The notes under the pieces: model-generated
Seen by the model: only the letters and a program-made list of their open reading frames with translations
Databases searched by the model: none
What the model was told of the DNA's origin: nothing
Source: Lotus japonicus
Taxonomy: Eukaryota; Streptophyta; Magnoliopsida; Fabales; Fabaceae
Direction: 5' to 3'
DNA: 64,000 bases
NCBI RefSeq assembly: GCF_012489685.1
Contig: NC_080042.1
Coordinates: 7,952,852-8,016,851 of the forward strand
Shown: positions 11,060 through 21,382 of the stretch, piece by piece
Numbering within the stretch: position 1 is the stretch's first letter
Layout: every line of letters begins with the position of its first letter
Program-made: the position numbers and the translations under genes

Positions 11060-12349
11060 TGTAAGATCAAGTTTTGATCTAGTAGTACAACTCTATGTTT
11101 TGATGATTATAAGTTAACCTTTTGATATGAACAATTATGGTACTCTAACGTGTTTTTCTGAGTGTGCTATTTACAGGCTCTGACCTCAATTCAATCCCAC
11201 ACAAATCAGAAGAAATGTGCATAAAGAGTGACCCAAGCAACGCTTTCGCATTGACCATGTTCAATATGAACAGTGGAAAAGCTTCAGAAGTTCTGAAGCT
11301 ACACAACTCTGATGTGGACTCAGTCACTAGAAGCTCTGAAGATCCAGAAGTTCTGATAACCAAGAAACACTGAAGGCTCAGATGTTCTGATGGTGCAGAA
11401 GACTCTGAAGATCCAGAAGTTCTGATAACCAAGAAACACTGAAGGCTCAGATGTTCTGATGGTGCAGAAGACTCTGAAGATACAGAAGCTGAATAGTGGA
11501 AACTCTGAAGTCCAGAAGCAAGAAACTCTGAAGACCATGTACTTCCCTCTGAGTTCAGAATCAGAAGATACAATGGTCAGAGGATCTGTGCTTTCCCTCT
11601 GACTCTGATCAACCGGCTTCACAAGTTCCAACATGAAGCATTCCCCTGATCAGAAGTCTCCTAGGCTTAAAGGTCAAGTCACTATCCAAGTACAAAAGCA
11701 ACTGTACCATCCTGACGACCTACTGACGACCTACCTAACGTTCTCAGCCACAGCAGAAGCAGGAATTTCCAGAACTGCCCTCCAACGGTAGCATTCCCAT
11801 GCAGCGTTTAAACCCTAATCCTTGGAGCATAAATAGAGGCTGAAGTCTGAAAGATGCGGTTGGAAGAATTTACACAAGCACAAGCTATATTCAAAAACCT
11901 TCAAGCATTCTTTCATCTTGAAATTCATTGTGTTTACTATTAGCTTTTCAGAAGCAAAACTCTTGTAAACATTTCTTTGATAAACAGTTTGTTTAGTTCC
12001 TTTAGGAGATCAAGGTTGATCGGATCCTAGAGAAGACTAAGAGAGTGAATCTTAGTGTGAGCTAAGTCAGTGTAATTGTTAGTCACTTGTAGGTTTCAAG
12101 TGCAGTTGTAACACTTTACCTTATTAGTGGATTGCCTTCATTCTAAGAAGGAAGAAATCACCTTAACGGGTGGACTGGAGTAGCTTGAGTGATTTATCAA
12201 GTGAAGCAGGATAAAAATCCTTGTGTGCTTTTCTATCTCTTATTCTTAGCCCTTAAGTTCTCGAAAGATTTGTCAAAATCTTTAAGGTGGAAGTTTTATC
12301 TTGAAAACGCTATTCAAACCCCCCCTTTCTATCGTTTTTCATACCTTCA
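11060..12349 (+). mobile_element. C1 3' LTR (SIRE type), 1.29 kb
   Basis: It starts TGTAAGATCAAG after the PPT and ends CATACCTTCA. It closely resembles the C3 LTR (62362-63573) and is less like the C2 LTRs. A TATA-like ATAAATAGAG is at 11829-11838, where C3 has TATATAAAGAGG. Many TCTGAAG-like words fill the first half. A 69-bp segment is duplicated near 11334-11471. The flank CTACA (12350-12354) is the likely TSD in GA. Confidence 0.9.
11334..11471 (+). repeat. 69-bp tandem duplication in the C1 LTR
   Basis: Two near-identical 69-bp units begin CTCTGAAGATCCAG at 11334 and 11403. The C3 LTR has a single copy near 62637, so the duplication arose in C1 or a recent ancestor. Confidence 0.8.
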
Positions 12350-13701
12350 CTACATAGCTCTCGGCCAAAAAGGAAAAAGAGCTCCGGCTCTTTTTCTTCG
12401 ATCAAATCTGTTTACAAGGTATTTTTAGGGTAAAACTAAGGCAAAGAAACTGTCGGAAAAATTTTCGGACAATCGGATCGAAATACGGCTGTTCAGGGGC
12501 GTTTTGGTCCAAAATAAAAGCTCAAAACCTCAAAGTTATCAGTTCGGAAAACAAATTTGACAGCAATAATCCTAACGACATTCGTAACAACAAATCCTAA
12601 AGGCACGAAGTCATATTACGACTTTTCGACAATAAAGTTTCGAAATGTGCGCAAAAAGGGTTTTGAAACAGATTTTCAGATCTTGGACAACTCGATCCAA
12701 ATCGGCGAATACCGACGAAGGTTTTAGGCTCTTGGGCACGTAGAGAACAAACCCCAAGCGAAAAATCAAGAAAAACTGACAGTTTTACGAAAAGCTCGAA
12801 ACTTTGACCACAGAAACGACTAAAGAAACGCAGTAGAAACAGCGATCAGAGGTAAGAATCAAGCTAGTTACCTCGATACCTTGAAGTAGGAACGAACTGC
12901 GCGAAGATCGGTCAAGTTTCGGCGAAAATCTCCTCTCCCTTTCCTCCCCTCAATCCGCGGCCCCAATGTGAAGAAAAATGAAGATATTTTGATTTTTCAG
13001 CTATTTATAGGAAGGTGAAATCGCAGGAAAATGAAAATTTCGCGATTCTGATTTTTGCAGCACGTTCACCGATGAATTCTAAGAGAGATTCTGGCGTCAG
13101 AATTCTAGAACTCAAAACAAATCTCTGACATTTGGGAAAAACGATATCTAAAATCCCAAAAGCGGTGTAAGTTAATCTGTCCCGAAAAACTACTTTTTGC
13201 TGTGATGGTCAGACGACAAAACTTTGTTCTGGAGAAAGATTGGAAACATCGAAACAAATCTGGCAGCGCAGACGGAAACTTCGTTAGAAGTCCCGAATAG
13301 AAAAAGTCTTCATCCAGTGATTGAATCTAGGGTTTCGAAGCAAAGAAATTAGCGTCGTCAGACTTCCAAAAAGTGAATACTATCGTGCGTACAGTCCAGG
13401 GTTCCGAAATGAAACGTTGGTCGAAGGAAAAATAAAGAGAACCTTTAAATTTTCCAAGGATTTGAAATCTCACTAAATATGTTGCTCTAAAAGCGAAATT
13501 AGCCTATTCTGGACACTCTCGCCATAAGGCAGGTGTGTAGACGACTCGCACTAATTCCTAAAACAACTACGCAACATTCCTCAAGCAATTCCTGAACTTT
13601 CTTCTTCATTGATCTTTCTCAAACATCAAACTCCTGTCACGCTTACACTGATTCTTCGCGTGAGTTGGAAATTAACTTTCTCTATAAATCCAGGTCTTAC
13701 A
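12350..13701 (-). mobile_element. GA 3' LTR, truncated by the C1 insertion
   Basis: Minus-strand start TGTAAGACCTGG is at 13701, right after a polypurine tract. It matches GA 5' LTR segments 19689-20037 plus 29378-30363. By eye there are about 30 substitutions over 1.3 kb plus a roughly 19-bp indel near 12374. A TATA box (CTATAAATAG on the minus strand) is at 13001-13010. The remainder of the LTR must lie left of C1, outside the window. Confidence 0.85.
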
Positions 13702-13702
13702 A

Positions 13703-13732
13703 TACTCCCCTCCAAAAAGAAAGTTTCGTCCT
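13703..13732 (-). promoter_or_regulatory. GA polypurine tract and pol tail
   Basis: On the minus strand the sequence reads TTTTTGGAGGGGAG immediately before the LTR start, preceded by the FEDET-coding segment also seen in G1. This is the plus-strand primer position. Confidence 0.7.
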
Positions 13733-13738
13733 CGAAAC

Positions 13739-14011
13739 TCAGAGTTCTGCGAAAAGTCCGGGATACAGTTCCTTGATCTTGTCTTCCAATTCCCATGTAG
13801 TGTCTCCCGTATCGTTGTTCCATATCACTTTCACTAAAGCAATCTGCTTTCCGTTTGATTGTTTCAGTGTTCTATCCTCAATGCTGACCTGCGGCGTCTC
13901 AAAAGACATATCATCCTTCAGCTCTATGTTGTCCGGGTCGACCACTTGTGTCGGGTCTCCGTTTGAAATAATACTAGTTGGCACTCCGTGCAGTCGCACA
14001 ATCTTAACCAC
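13739..14011 (-). pseudogene. GA integrase fragment fused to chromodomain-like C-terminus
   Basis: The 90-codon frame begins with a short integrase core scrap (RLHGVPTSIIS, next to the second catalytic Asp, which is missing here). It then jumps to the C-terminal end, with LVKVIWNN and TTWELEDKIKELYPGLF. That last block is typical of the chromodomain-bearing tail of chromovirus integrases. An internal deletion has removed most of the integrase core and linker. The product cannot be a working integrase. Confidence 0.75.
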
Positions 14012-15171
14012 TTGCTTCTTTACCTTCAGTCGTCCGAAATTCTTCTTAAACTCGGTGCCTCTCTGTCATTTCAAAGTGAATGTTCAACCTATCCTCCTGA
14101 TCTTCCCTCATGATCCAAAACTCAACTTGATCGCTTGATAACTCCTAGACGAAATATTGCGTTGAAATCTAATAGTCCATTAATGTCACATCCAACTTCG
14201 TAACTATCATCACTCTCACCATGAAATCAAACTTCTACTTAGTCACTATTCGAATTAAAACTCGACTTATGTCCTTATTTCTTGTCCTTCACTAATCTTA
14301 TCCCCTTCAACATCAATTTATCAACAACTTATAAGATAATCCTCCTCTTAATATCTAACAATCCATTATTATCGTCTTCTTCCTCAAAACTTTCTTCACT
14401 CCAACCAATTTACACTTACTGAAATCCCTAACACCTCGCACAAATTGAGACTTATCCTCTAGAAGATTAAATCATAACTATACCTCAAGGGACTTAACTA
14501 GCCATTTTATCTTCTGATCCTTCAACATTCTGAGATTTAACTACTATCGTAACCTGCCAACACCACTAAATCTCTTATTCGTACATGATTTTCAACTCCC
14601 GAAGTCAATCTTAACCCTAGGATTCTCATTCAACTTTAGTAAAATTCACTTGTTAACCGTAATATGCATCATCAAAATCCATAACAAAGTTCCATTGACT
14701 CTTAAACTCTACGAAACCCGTCCAAAAATAACAACCTCAGGTATTCATCTTAATACTAACATTTCCTTTCTGTAACTTAATCATCCTCCAATCAATCCAA
14801 CACTTAGCCTCTCGATCAGAACCTGACAAGACTTCATGTCTCACGCGTTCGTGATCAAATCGATTGGCTTAAAATCTAAACCTTCACTAAGTTTGGACCT
14901 CTAATATCCTTTAACTCTCCAACACTTCTTAAATGAATATTCATTTCTTAAAACGACAACTCCTTCCCAAGGAAAATCAATTACTTAACACGAACTTTCC
15001 TCTCAAACCCGACTAATCCTCGGTCAATTCAAATTCATCTTACACATCCTTCTATCATAGTCCACGGCCAGCTGTGATTCCGAATATCACCCCCTCAATA
15101 TTAGGTTGATCAGGCCTAATACATCGAAGGTGGAAATTTAGAAAAAACCCACTAGAACAGACAATGAGTTC
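14012..15171 (-). other. Degenerate GA internal sequence, no recognisable domain
   Basis: By position this should hold the RNase H and integrase region. I find no open frame with recognisable motifs on either strand, and it is A/T-rich. It may be decayed pol or unrelated filler. Confidence 0.4.
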
Positions 15172-16218
15172 CTATCCTCCAGTAGTCACAAATATCCTGA
15201 TATTACATCCCAAGCCTTGATACGAAGCATCACAATAAACTTCATAAGGTTCCTCCGGTTGTGGCAAAATAAGCACAGGTGACGTCGTCAAACGTTCCTT
15301 CCGTGTCTGAAAACTTGACTCACACGCCTCAGTCCATGCAAAAGGTTGATCCTTCCTCGTCAGTTGAGCCAAAGGTCCAACAATCTTGGCAAATCCCTCA
15401 ATGAAGCGTCTATAATATCCAGCTAAACCCACAAAACTTCTGATTTCTGTCACTGTCTTCGGTTGCTTCCAAGCCAAAACAGTCTCTACTTTCGCTGGGT
15501 CCACAGCTATGCCTTCCTTTGAGATAACATGGCCTAAGAAATTGACTTCCTCCAGCCAGAATTCACACTTTGAAGGATTCGCATACAACTTTTTCTCTCT
15601 CCACACTTGTAAAACTTGACGCAATTGTTCCTCATGTTCCTTCGCGTCCTTCGAATAGATCAGTATGTCATCAATAAACACCACCACAAACCGATCTAAG
15701 AATTCATGAAAGATGCGGTTCATGTAATCCATGAAAACAGCAGGTACATTCGTCACTCCAAACGGCATCACTAGGTACCCGTAGTGTCCGTAGCGTGTTC
15801 TGAAAGCAGTCTTCGGTATATCCTCAGTCTTCACCCTGATCTGATGGTAGCCTGACTTCAAGTCTATCTTGGAAAATACGGCAGCCCCTCGTAATTGATC
15901 CATCAAATCATCTATCCTTGGCAACGGGTATCCGTTCTTGATCGTCGCCTTGTTCAGTTGTCGATAATCCACACATAATCTCGACTTCCCGTCTTTCTTC
16001 TTGACTAAAAGCACTGGCGCTCCCCATGGTGAAACACTTGGTCGAATGAATCCTTTTGCCGAAAGATCCTCCAACTGAGATTTCAGCTCTACTAACTCCG
16101 CAGGTGCCATACGGTAAGGTACAATCGAAATCGGTCAGGTTCCGGGTACAATGTCGATCACAAACTCTACATCGCGTACTGGCGGTAGTCCAGGTACCTC
16201 TTCAGACCAACATCAGCA
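15172..16218 (-). pseudogene. pol: GA reverse transcriptase remnant (Ty3-gypsy)
   Basis: The RT is recognisable from PVRDVEFVIDIVPGT (about 16180) through to [11 protein letters not shown] at the start of RNase H (about 15205). Key motifs are [52 protein letters not shown], the active site FIDDIL (about 15680), and [12 protein letters not shown] near 16136-16138 breaks the frame before [14 protein letters not shown]. RNase H is lost just after its first motif. No protease is seen upstream. The family is certain; the gene is dead. Confidence 0.9.
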
Positions 16219-16549
16219 AAAATCTCAAATTTTTGGAATACCAAGCACATCTGAGTCTCTCCTACCTTCTAGATCCTTGACGACTCCGCTTCAAAACTAA
16301 ACGCCCTAAAATCCTACGTATCGTACCCATAAGGAATTTCCCTGAGATCCTAACTTCCTCATCGACGCATCGGTACAACAACTCCCTAGCTCAGCGTGCT
16401 ATTCTAGACCTCGTGTAACCTCTATAGTTAAATCACGAGCAACTTCAAATAAGGTCCTACTAGGGATAATAATCATAAGATCATAGTCTAAGTAGTAAAT
16501 ACAAGTTAGGCGCGTCACACTCGTTTCGAAGATAAAGGAGTAAGTTATT
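16219..16549 (-). other. GA gag-RT gap, protease missing
   Basis: A protease with a D-S/T-G motif would be expected between gag and RT. I see none in any frame, and the segment is too short for one. A deletion is the simplest explanation. Confidence 0.5.
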
Positions 16550-17482
16550 CTAGAATAAGAGAACAATTAAAATATTACCATCGTTCCCACGTTCTTCCTC
16601 GTTCCTCTCCTCAGCTCTTGCACCCTCCTTGGTGTGAACCTCTTCCTCTGCAGCAAGTTGTTTTCCTTTCCCAGCACGCCCTGATGATTCGCCCTTGGGT
16701 GCCTTGCAATCTATGAAGAAATGTCCCGGTTGGTTGCAATTGAAGCATAGACTTCCCTTGATCTTGCACCTACTGGCATAGTGCCCGCTTTCCCCACAGT
16801 TGAAGCATAGAGGTCCCCCGTCTGGACACTTGTTATTGTAGTGCCCTACTTTCCTGCACCTGTAACACGTCACTGTTCTTCCCAAAGTCTTGTTTCCTGT
16901 CCCTCCGGTAGCATCATTCCCTTTCATCTTACCGTCAGACGTTCCCCCCTGGAGTGTCTTGCAGTTCACAGCTAGATGCCCCTCTCGGTTACACTTGAAG
17001 CATCTTCGTTCAGTCACTGAGCACTTGTTAGCAAAATGCCCAAACTTTCCACAACGAAAACATGTCACACCTTTGTCACCAACTGGCTTCCCTCCAGTAT
17101 CAACAGTCGTTGGTTCGTACGCTCTTGAGATAAGATCTCTTCCCCCGGGACGCTGATACGGTCCCCCCTGATGGTAGCTCTCCCTTCTGTTGTAGCCTTG
17201 GGAACCTGACCTCATTGGTCCCCCAGCTCCAGTTCGGTTCATTCCTCTTTGTTGATACATTGTCGTCGCCATCAATCGTTGGTGATGCTCACGTCCAGCC
17301 TCTTCAGCGCGCATGTAAGCGTCTTCCGCAGCCTGGTTCATCATTGCCTCGATCAGTGTAGCTATTGCCTCCGCCATCCGGTTAAGGTCCACCATCCTCT
17401 GTCTCATCAAACGTCCAATTAGTACTAACCCTACGAGAGCACTAACAAACCATCCAATATGGTTAAGTAGTAACGCAAACAA
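16550..17482 (-). pseudogene. gag: GA gag remnant with five CCHC zinc knuckles
   Basis: The 310-codon frame keeps a short N-terminal part (MAEAIATLIEAMMNQAA) and then runs directly into a Gly/Arg-rich linker and five CX2CX4HX4C knuckles. These are CFRCGKFGHFANKC, CFKCNREGHLAVNC, CYRCRKVGHYNNKC, CFNCGESGHYASRC and CFNCNQPGHFFIDC, between about 17065 and 16695. The conserved gag core domain between these parts is missing, so capsid assembly is lost while the nucleocapsid-like part stays open. Five knuckles is more than the one or two common in plant gypsy gag. Such ORFs are easily mis-annotated as cellular nucleic-acid-binding protein. Confidence 0.8.
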
Positions 17483-17586
17483 TTAGAGCGAAAGTCGCTC
17501 TGCAGACAATCAATTTTCACTCTTTGCAGAGGCACACAACCTAGCACAGAAGACCTATTCCCCAAAGACTCCCAAAAGACTCGACT

Positions 17587-17600
17587 AAGCTCTGATACCT
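17587..17600 (-). promoter_or_regulatory. GA primer-binding site, initiator tRNA-Met type
   Basis: On the minus strand, GGTATCAGAGC follows the LTR end after three bases (TTGA). This matches the 3' end of plant initiator tRNA-Met, the usual primer of these elements. Confidence 0.75.
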
Positions 17601-18486
17601 CAATGTAACACCCCGATTTCCAGGTGTCACTTTAGTAACTCAAAAATAAACTTTACGCGAAAAACAGGTATTTTTTTTTCGTTTGATTCCTTAAAATGAA
17701 AGCGATAGAAATTAAAGACATAACCCAGCAACTAAACTAACCGATGTACAACAAATATAAACATGTACAGCCTCAGCTGCACTCCCACGTCACGCGCACT
17801 CGCAGTGACTCCAAAGTAGTGTGCCCGTAGGCAAATATATACAGACCCAGAAGTTTGAGTGAGAAAGTTGTAAGTACAATCCACTAAGAGAAATTCGGCC
17901 TCAAAATGGCCTAAGCAAAAACCCCTACAGTCCGACTGACTCACTGTGATCCCTCAATAAGAGAACCACACGAAAAGCCATGCATTGGGAACCTACCCTG
18001 TCCCAAAAGTAAGACGAATCAGAGCTCTACACAAAATATGACGCCTGCCTAAACCTACCCTCCCATAACTGCTCACATAACCGAGTCCACAGCAAACTGA
18101 AGACGGCAAGTTGAAGCTCAGCTCCATGCGTCGTAAAACTCCTTTCGTCAGACGTCCACGCTCGTCAGTCCGGTCCTCCAACTCAAACCTGATCCCCCCC
18201 GAGGGAGAGACCATCGAAACCCAATCCACCGTCGACATCTGGCAGCAGGCCGACCGCCCAAACACTAACATGAAACCAAAGCCAAGGCGCTAGGGTCAAC
18301 TCACGGAATAAAGTAGATATACACTCAACATGTGATATGGGGTATAGATATATATGTTGTTATATAAACATATAGATAATCCTAGCATGTTATGGCTCTA
18401 ACAATGCTTCAATAAATCAAACAGCACACAATCCCAGTCAGAATGAATGTATGCGTGAAATGCAATCAATATGATCCGGATTGTGA

Positions 18487-18682
18487 CGCGTTCCCGTTCG
18501 CCACAAGTGAAGCATTCTCGTTCTTCACTATGGATGAACCATTCCCGTTATTCATCCTTGGTGAACCATTCCCGTTATTCACCGTATAATGAACCATTCC
18601 CGTTATTCATCATTAATGCATTGGTGAACCATTCCCGTTATTCACCAAAAGATGCACAGGTGAACCATTCCCGTTATTCACC
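18487..18682 (-). repeat. Minisatellite in GA LTR, GGTGAATAACGGGAATGGTTCA-like units
   Basis: Six or more units with core ACCATTCCCGTTATTCA (plus-strand reading) are spaced by about 23-40 bases, with diverged units at the left edge. The same array occurs in solo A at 26471-26666 in opposite orientation, with different copy arrangement. Confidence 0.8.
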
Positions 18683-18768
18683 CGATTGATGCAATATGGT
18701 TAGCCAAACATCGAATCGTCCTCACCACACAAGTGTTTAGCTCAAACCCAATCTCAAAACAAACCCAA

Positions 18769-18940
18769 GAGTTAGTGTCGGTAAATACAACACAACTCGG
18801 AGTTTAGTGTCGGTAAATACAACACAACTCCAACAACAAGAGAACGAGAATAAGAGTTTAGTGTCGGTCAATACAACACAACTCCAACAACAAGAGTACG
18901 AGAATAAGAGTTTAGTGTCGGTCAATACAACACAACTCCG
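18769..18940 (-). repeat. Tandem repeat in GA LTR with core TGTCGGTMAATACAACACAA
   Basis: Four units are seen. The last three units carry a 54-bp period with the linker CTCCAACAACAAGAG. The orthologous place in solo A (26238-26378) has a differently spaced set of the same core, TGTTGTATTGACCGACACT. Confidence 0.8.
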
Positions 18941-20728
18941 AAGAAAGAGTACTAGAGTACTCGGTGACTTTCAATCATCACCGTAGCTCACCTCAGTGGC
19001 TTTCCCCAATTCCAAAACCCACAACAAAAGTCGACTTTTCCCCGTCTTTCACAATCATTTTCCCCTTTAGGTTCCCTATATTTATTCGTTCAGTAAAAAC
19101 ATTTCGAATTGAGTTAGTCAAGTTATGAGTTTATTTCTCAAAGTTTAAGTCTCCCAAAGTCTCTATTTTTCGAAAGTCTAATCATCCTAAGTTTCCAAAG
19201 ACCAACCACCCAAAAGAAATTTCCCGGGGAAAGTCTAAGTATACCAGCAAATGGCTAAGTCTTAAACCCTTGAGTTTGGACTTGCCTAGGGTTGTTTATC
19301 CAACCCGAAATACCAACTTTAATCAGTTCAGAGATTCCCCACTCCGAAATCGCGTCAAAACGCACAAATCCAACAATATCACAATATCACAAGTTATGGA
19401 AAAACATCATAACATCAACTCATCATCATAAGCAACATCAAACAAAGCATAAGTCGAATTTATCGACGCCTATCATGCAGTCATAGCTAATAGTAAGTTG
19501 CCCTAACCTCGAGCTGCTCCAGCCTCGTGGTTAAAACTTCCTTCACACGAATGCTCTGCAAAACCCAAAGTTCCTTCAACTGAACCTCGGAGAAAAACAA
19601 AGCAGAATCCAAACAAAATCGATTAGTTCGATCACAATACAACTCATACGAAAAGACAAGTTTTCGAAAACGAAAAACTCCCCCCCTTCACTAAATAGCT
19701 CTCGGCCGGCTCTTTTTCTTCGATCAAATCTGTTTACAAGGTAGTTTTAGGGTAAAACTAAGGCAAAGCAACTGTCGGAAAAATTTTCGGACAATCGGAT
19801 CGAAATACGGCTGTTCAGGGGCGTTTTGGTCCAAAATAAAAGCTCAAAACCTCAAAGTTATCAGTTCGGAAAACAAATTTGACAGCAATGATCCTAACGA
19901 CATTCGTAACAACAAATCCTAAAGGCACGAAGTCAGATTACGACTTTTCGACAATAAAGTTTCGAAATGTGCGCAAAAAGGGTTTTGAAACAGTTTTTCA
20001 GATCTTGGACAACTCGATCCAAATCGGCGAATACCGATGTAAGACCTGGATTTTCAGAACAAGCTAATTTCCGACTCACGCGTAGAATCAGTGTAAGCGT
20101 GACAGGAGTTTAATATTTGAGAAAGATTAATGAAGAAGAAAGTTCAAGAATTGCTTGAGGAATGTTGCGTAGTTGCTTTCGGAGTTAGTGCGAGTCGTCT
20201 GCACACTTGCCTTATGGCGAGCGTGTCCAGAATAGGCTAATTTCGCTTTAGAGCAACGTTTTAAGTGAGATTTCGAATTCTTGGAAAATTTAAAGATTCT
20301 CTTTATTTTTCCTTCGACCAGCGTTTCATTTCGGAACTCTGGACTGTACGCACGATAGTATTTACTTTTCGGAAGCTCGCCGACGCTAATTTCTTTGCTT
20401 CGAAACCCTAGTTTCGAGCAATGGATGAAGACTTTTTCTATTCGGGACTTCTAACGAAGTTTCCGTCTGCGGTGCCAGATTTTTTTCGACATTTCCAATC
20501 TTTCTTCAGTAGGAAGTTTTGTCGTTTGAGCATCACAGCAAAAAGTAGTTTTTCGGGACAGATTAACTTACACCGCCTTTGGGATTTTAGATATCGTTTT
20601 TCCCAAATCTTAGGTATTTGTTTTGAGTTCTGGAATTCTGACACCAGAATCTCTCTTAGAATTCCTCGGTGAACGTGCTGCAAAAATCGGAATCGCGAAA
20701 TTTTCATTTTCCCGCGATTTCACCCGCC

Positions 20729-20737
20729 TATAAATAG
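20729..20737 (+). promoter_or_regulatory. TATA box of solo LTR A
   Basis: TATAAATAG inside the short palindromic setting CCTATAAATAGG, about 690 bases into the LTR. The GA LTRs have the matching box. Transcription from here would run into the LTR ORF region downstream. Confidence 0.6.
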
Positions 20738-21382
20738 GCGAAAAAGCAAAAATATCTCCACAAACACCACACAAGGCCGCGAGTTTTGAGGAGCTTGGGG
20801 GAGAAGGAGATTTTCGCGAAAACTTGACCAATCTTCGTGCAGTTCGTCCCTACTTCTAGGTATTGAGGTAACTAGCATGAATCCTACCTCTGATTACTAT
20901 TTCTGTTGCGTTTCTGTAGTCGTTTCTGTGCTCACAGTTTTGAGCTTTTTCTAAAATGGTCCGATTTCTTCGATTTCTTGCTTGGGTTATGTTCTCTAGG
21001 TTCCCAAGAGCCTAAAACCTCTGTCAGTAAACGCTGATTGTGATCCAGTTGATAAGGATCTGAAAAACTGATTCAAAATCCTTTTTGTCTCACATTTCGA
21101 AACTTTATTGTCGTAAAGCTGTAATCTGACTTCGTGCCTTTAGGATTCGTTGTCACGGATGTCATAAGGATCAATGCTGTCAAATTTGTTTTCAGAACTG
21201 ATAACTTTGAAGTTTTGAGCCTTTATTTTGGACCAAAATGCCAGGGGATAGTCGTATTTCGACCCGATTGTCCGAAAATTGTTCTGACAGTTTCTTTGCC
21301 TTAGTTTTACCCTAAAACTACCTTGTGAATTGATTTGATCGAAGAAAAAGAGCCGAAGCCCTTTTTCCTTTGAGGCCGTGGG

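Larger units (their letters stand above)
3222..12349 (+). mobile_element. SIRE/Maximus-type Ty1-copia retrotransposon C1 (5' part outside the window)
   Basis: From left to right: protease, integrase, RT and RNase H (3222-6303), an env-like gene (6750-9638), an antisense ORF (10257-9865), a polypurine tract, and the 3' LTR (11060-12349). The gag, primer site and 5' LTR lie beyond the G1 insertion. C1 sits in the 3' LTR of GA, because the flank after 12349 (CTACATAGCTCTCGG) resumes the GA LTR sequence also seen at 19689. Nonsense codons in pol and env make C1 non-autonomous. Gene order and the env-like gene are typical of the SIRE lineage. Confidence 0.85.

Noticed and set aside
11145..11634. 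Minus-strand Ser-rich ORFs with internal repeats in the C1 LTR
   Set aside because: They are created by the 69-bp duplication and TCTGAAG-rich LTR sequence and are not shared in frame with C2 or C3.
16550..17482. Cellular CCHC nucleic-acid-binding protein gene
   Set aside because: It sits between a tRNA-Met primer site and gypsy RT on the same strand, so it is gag.
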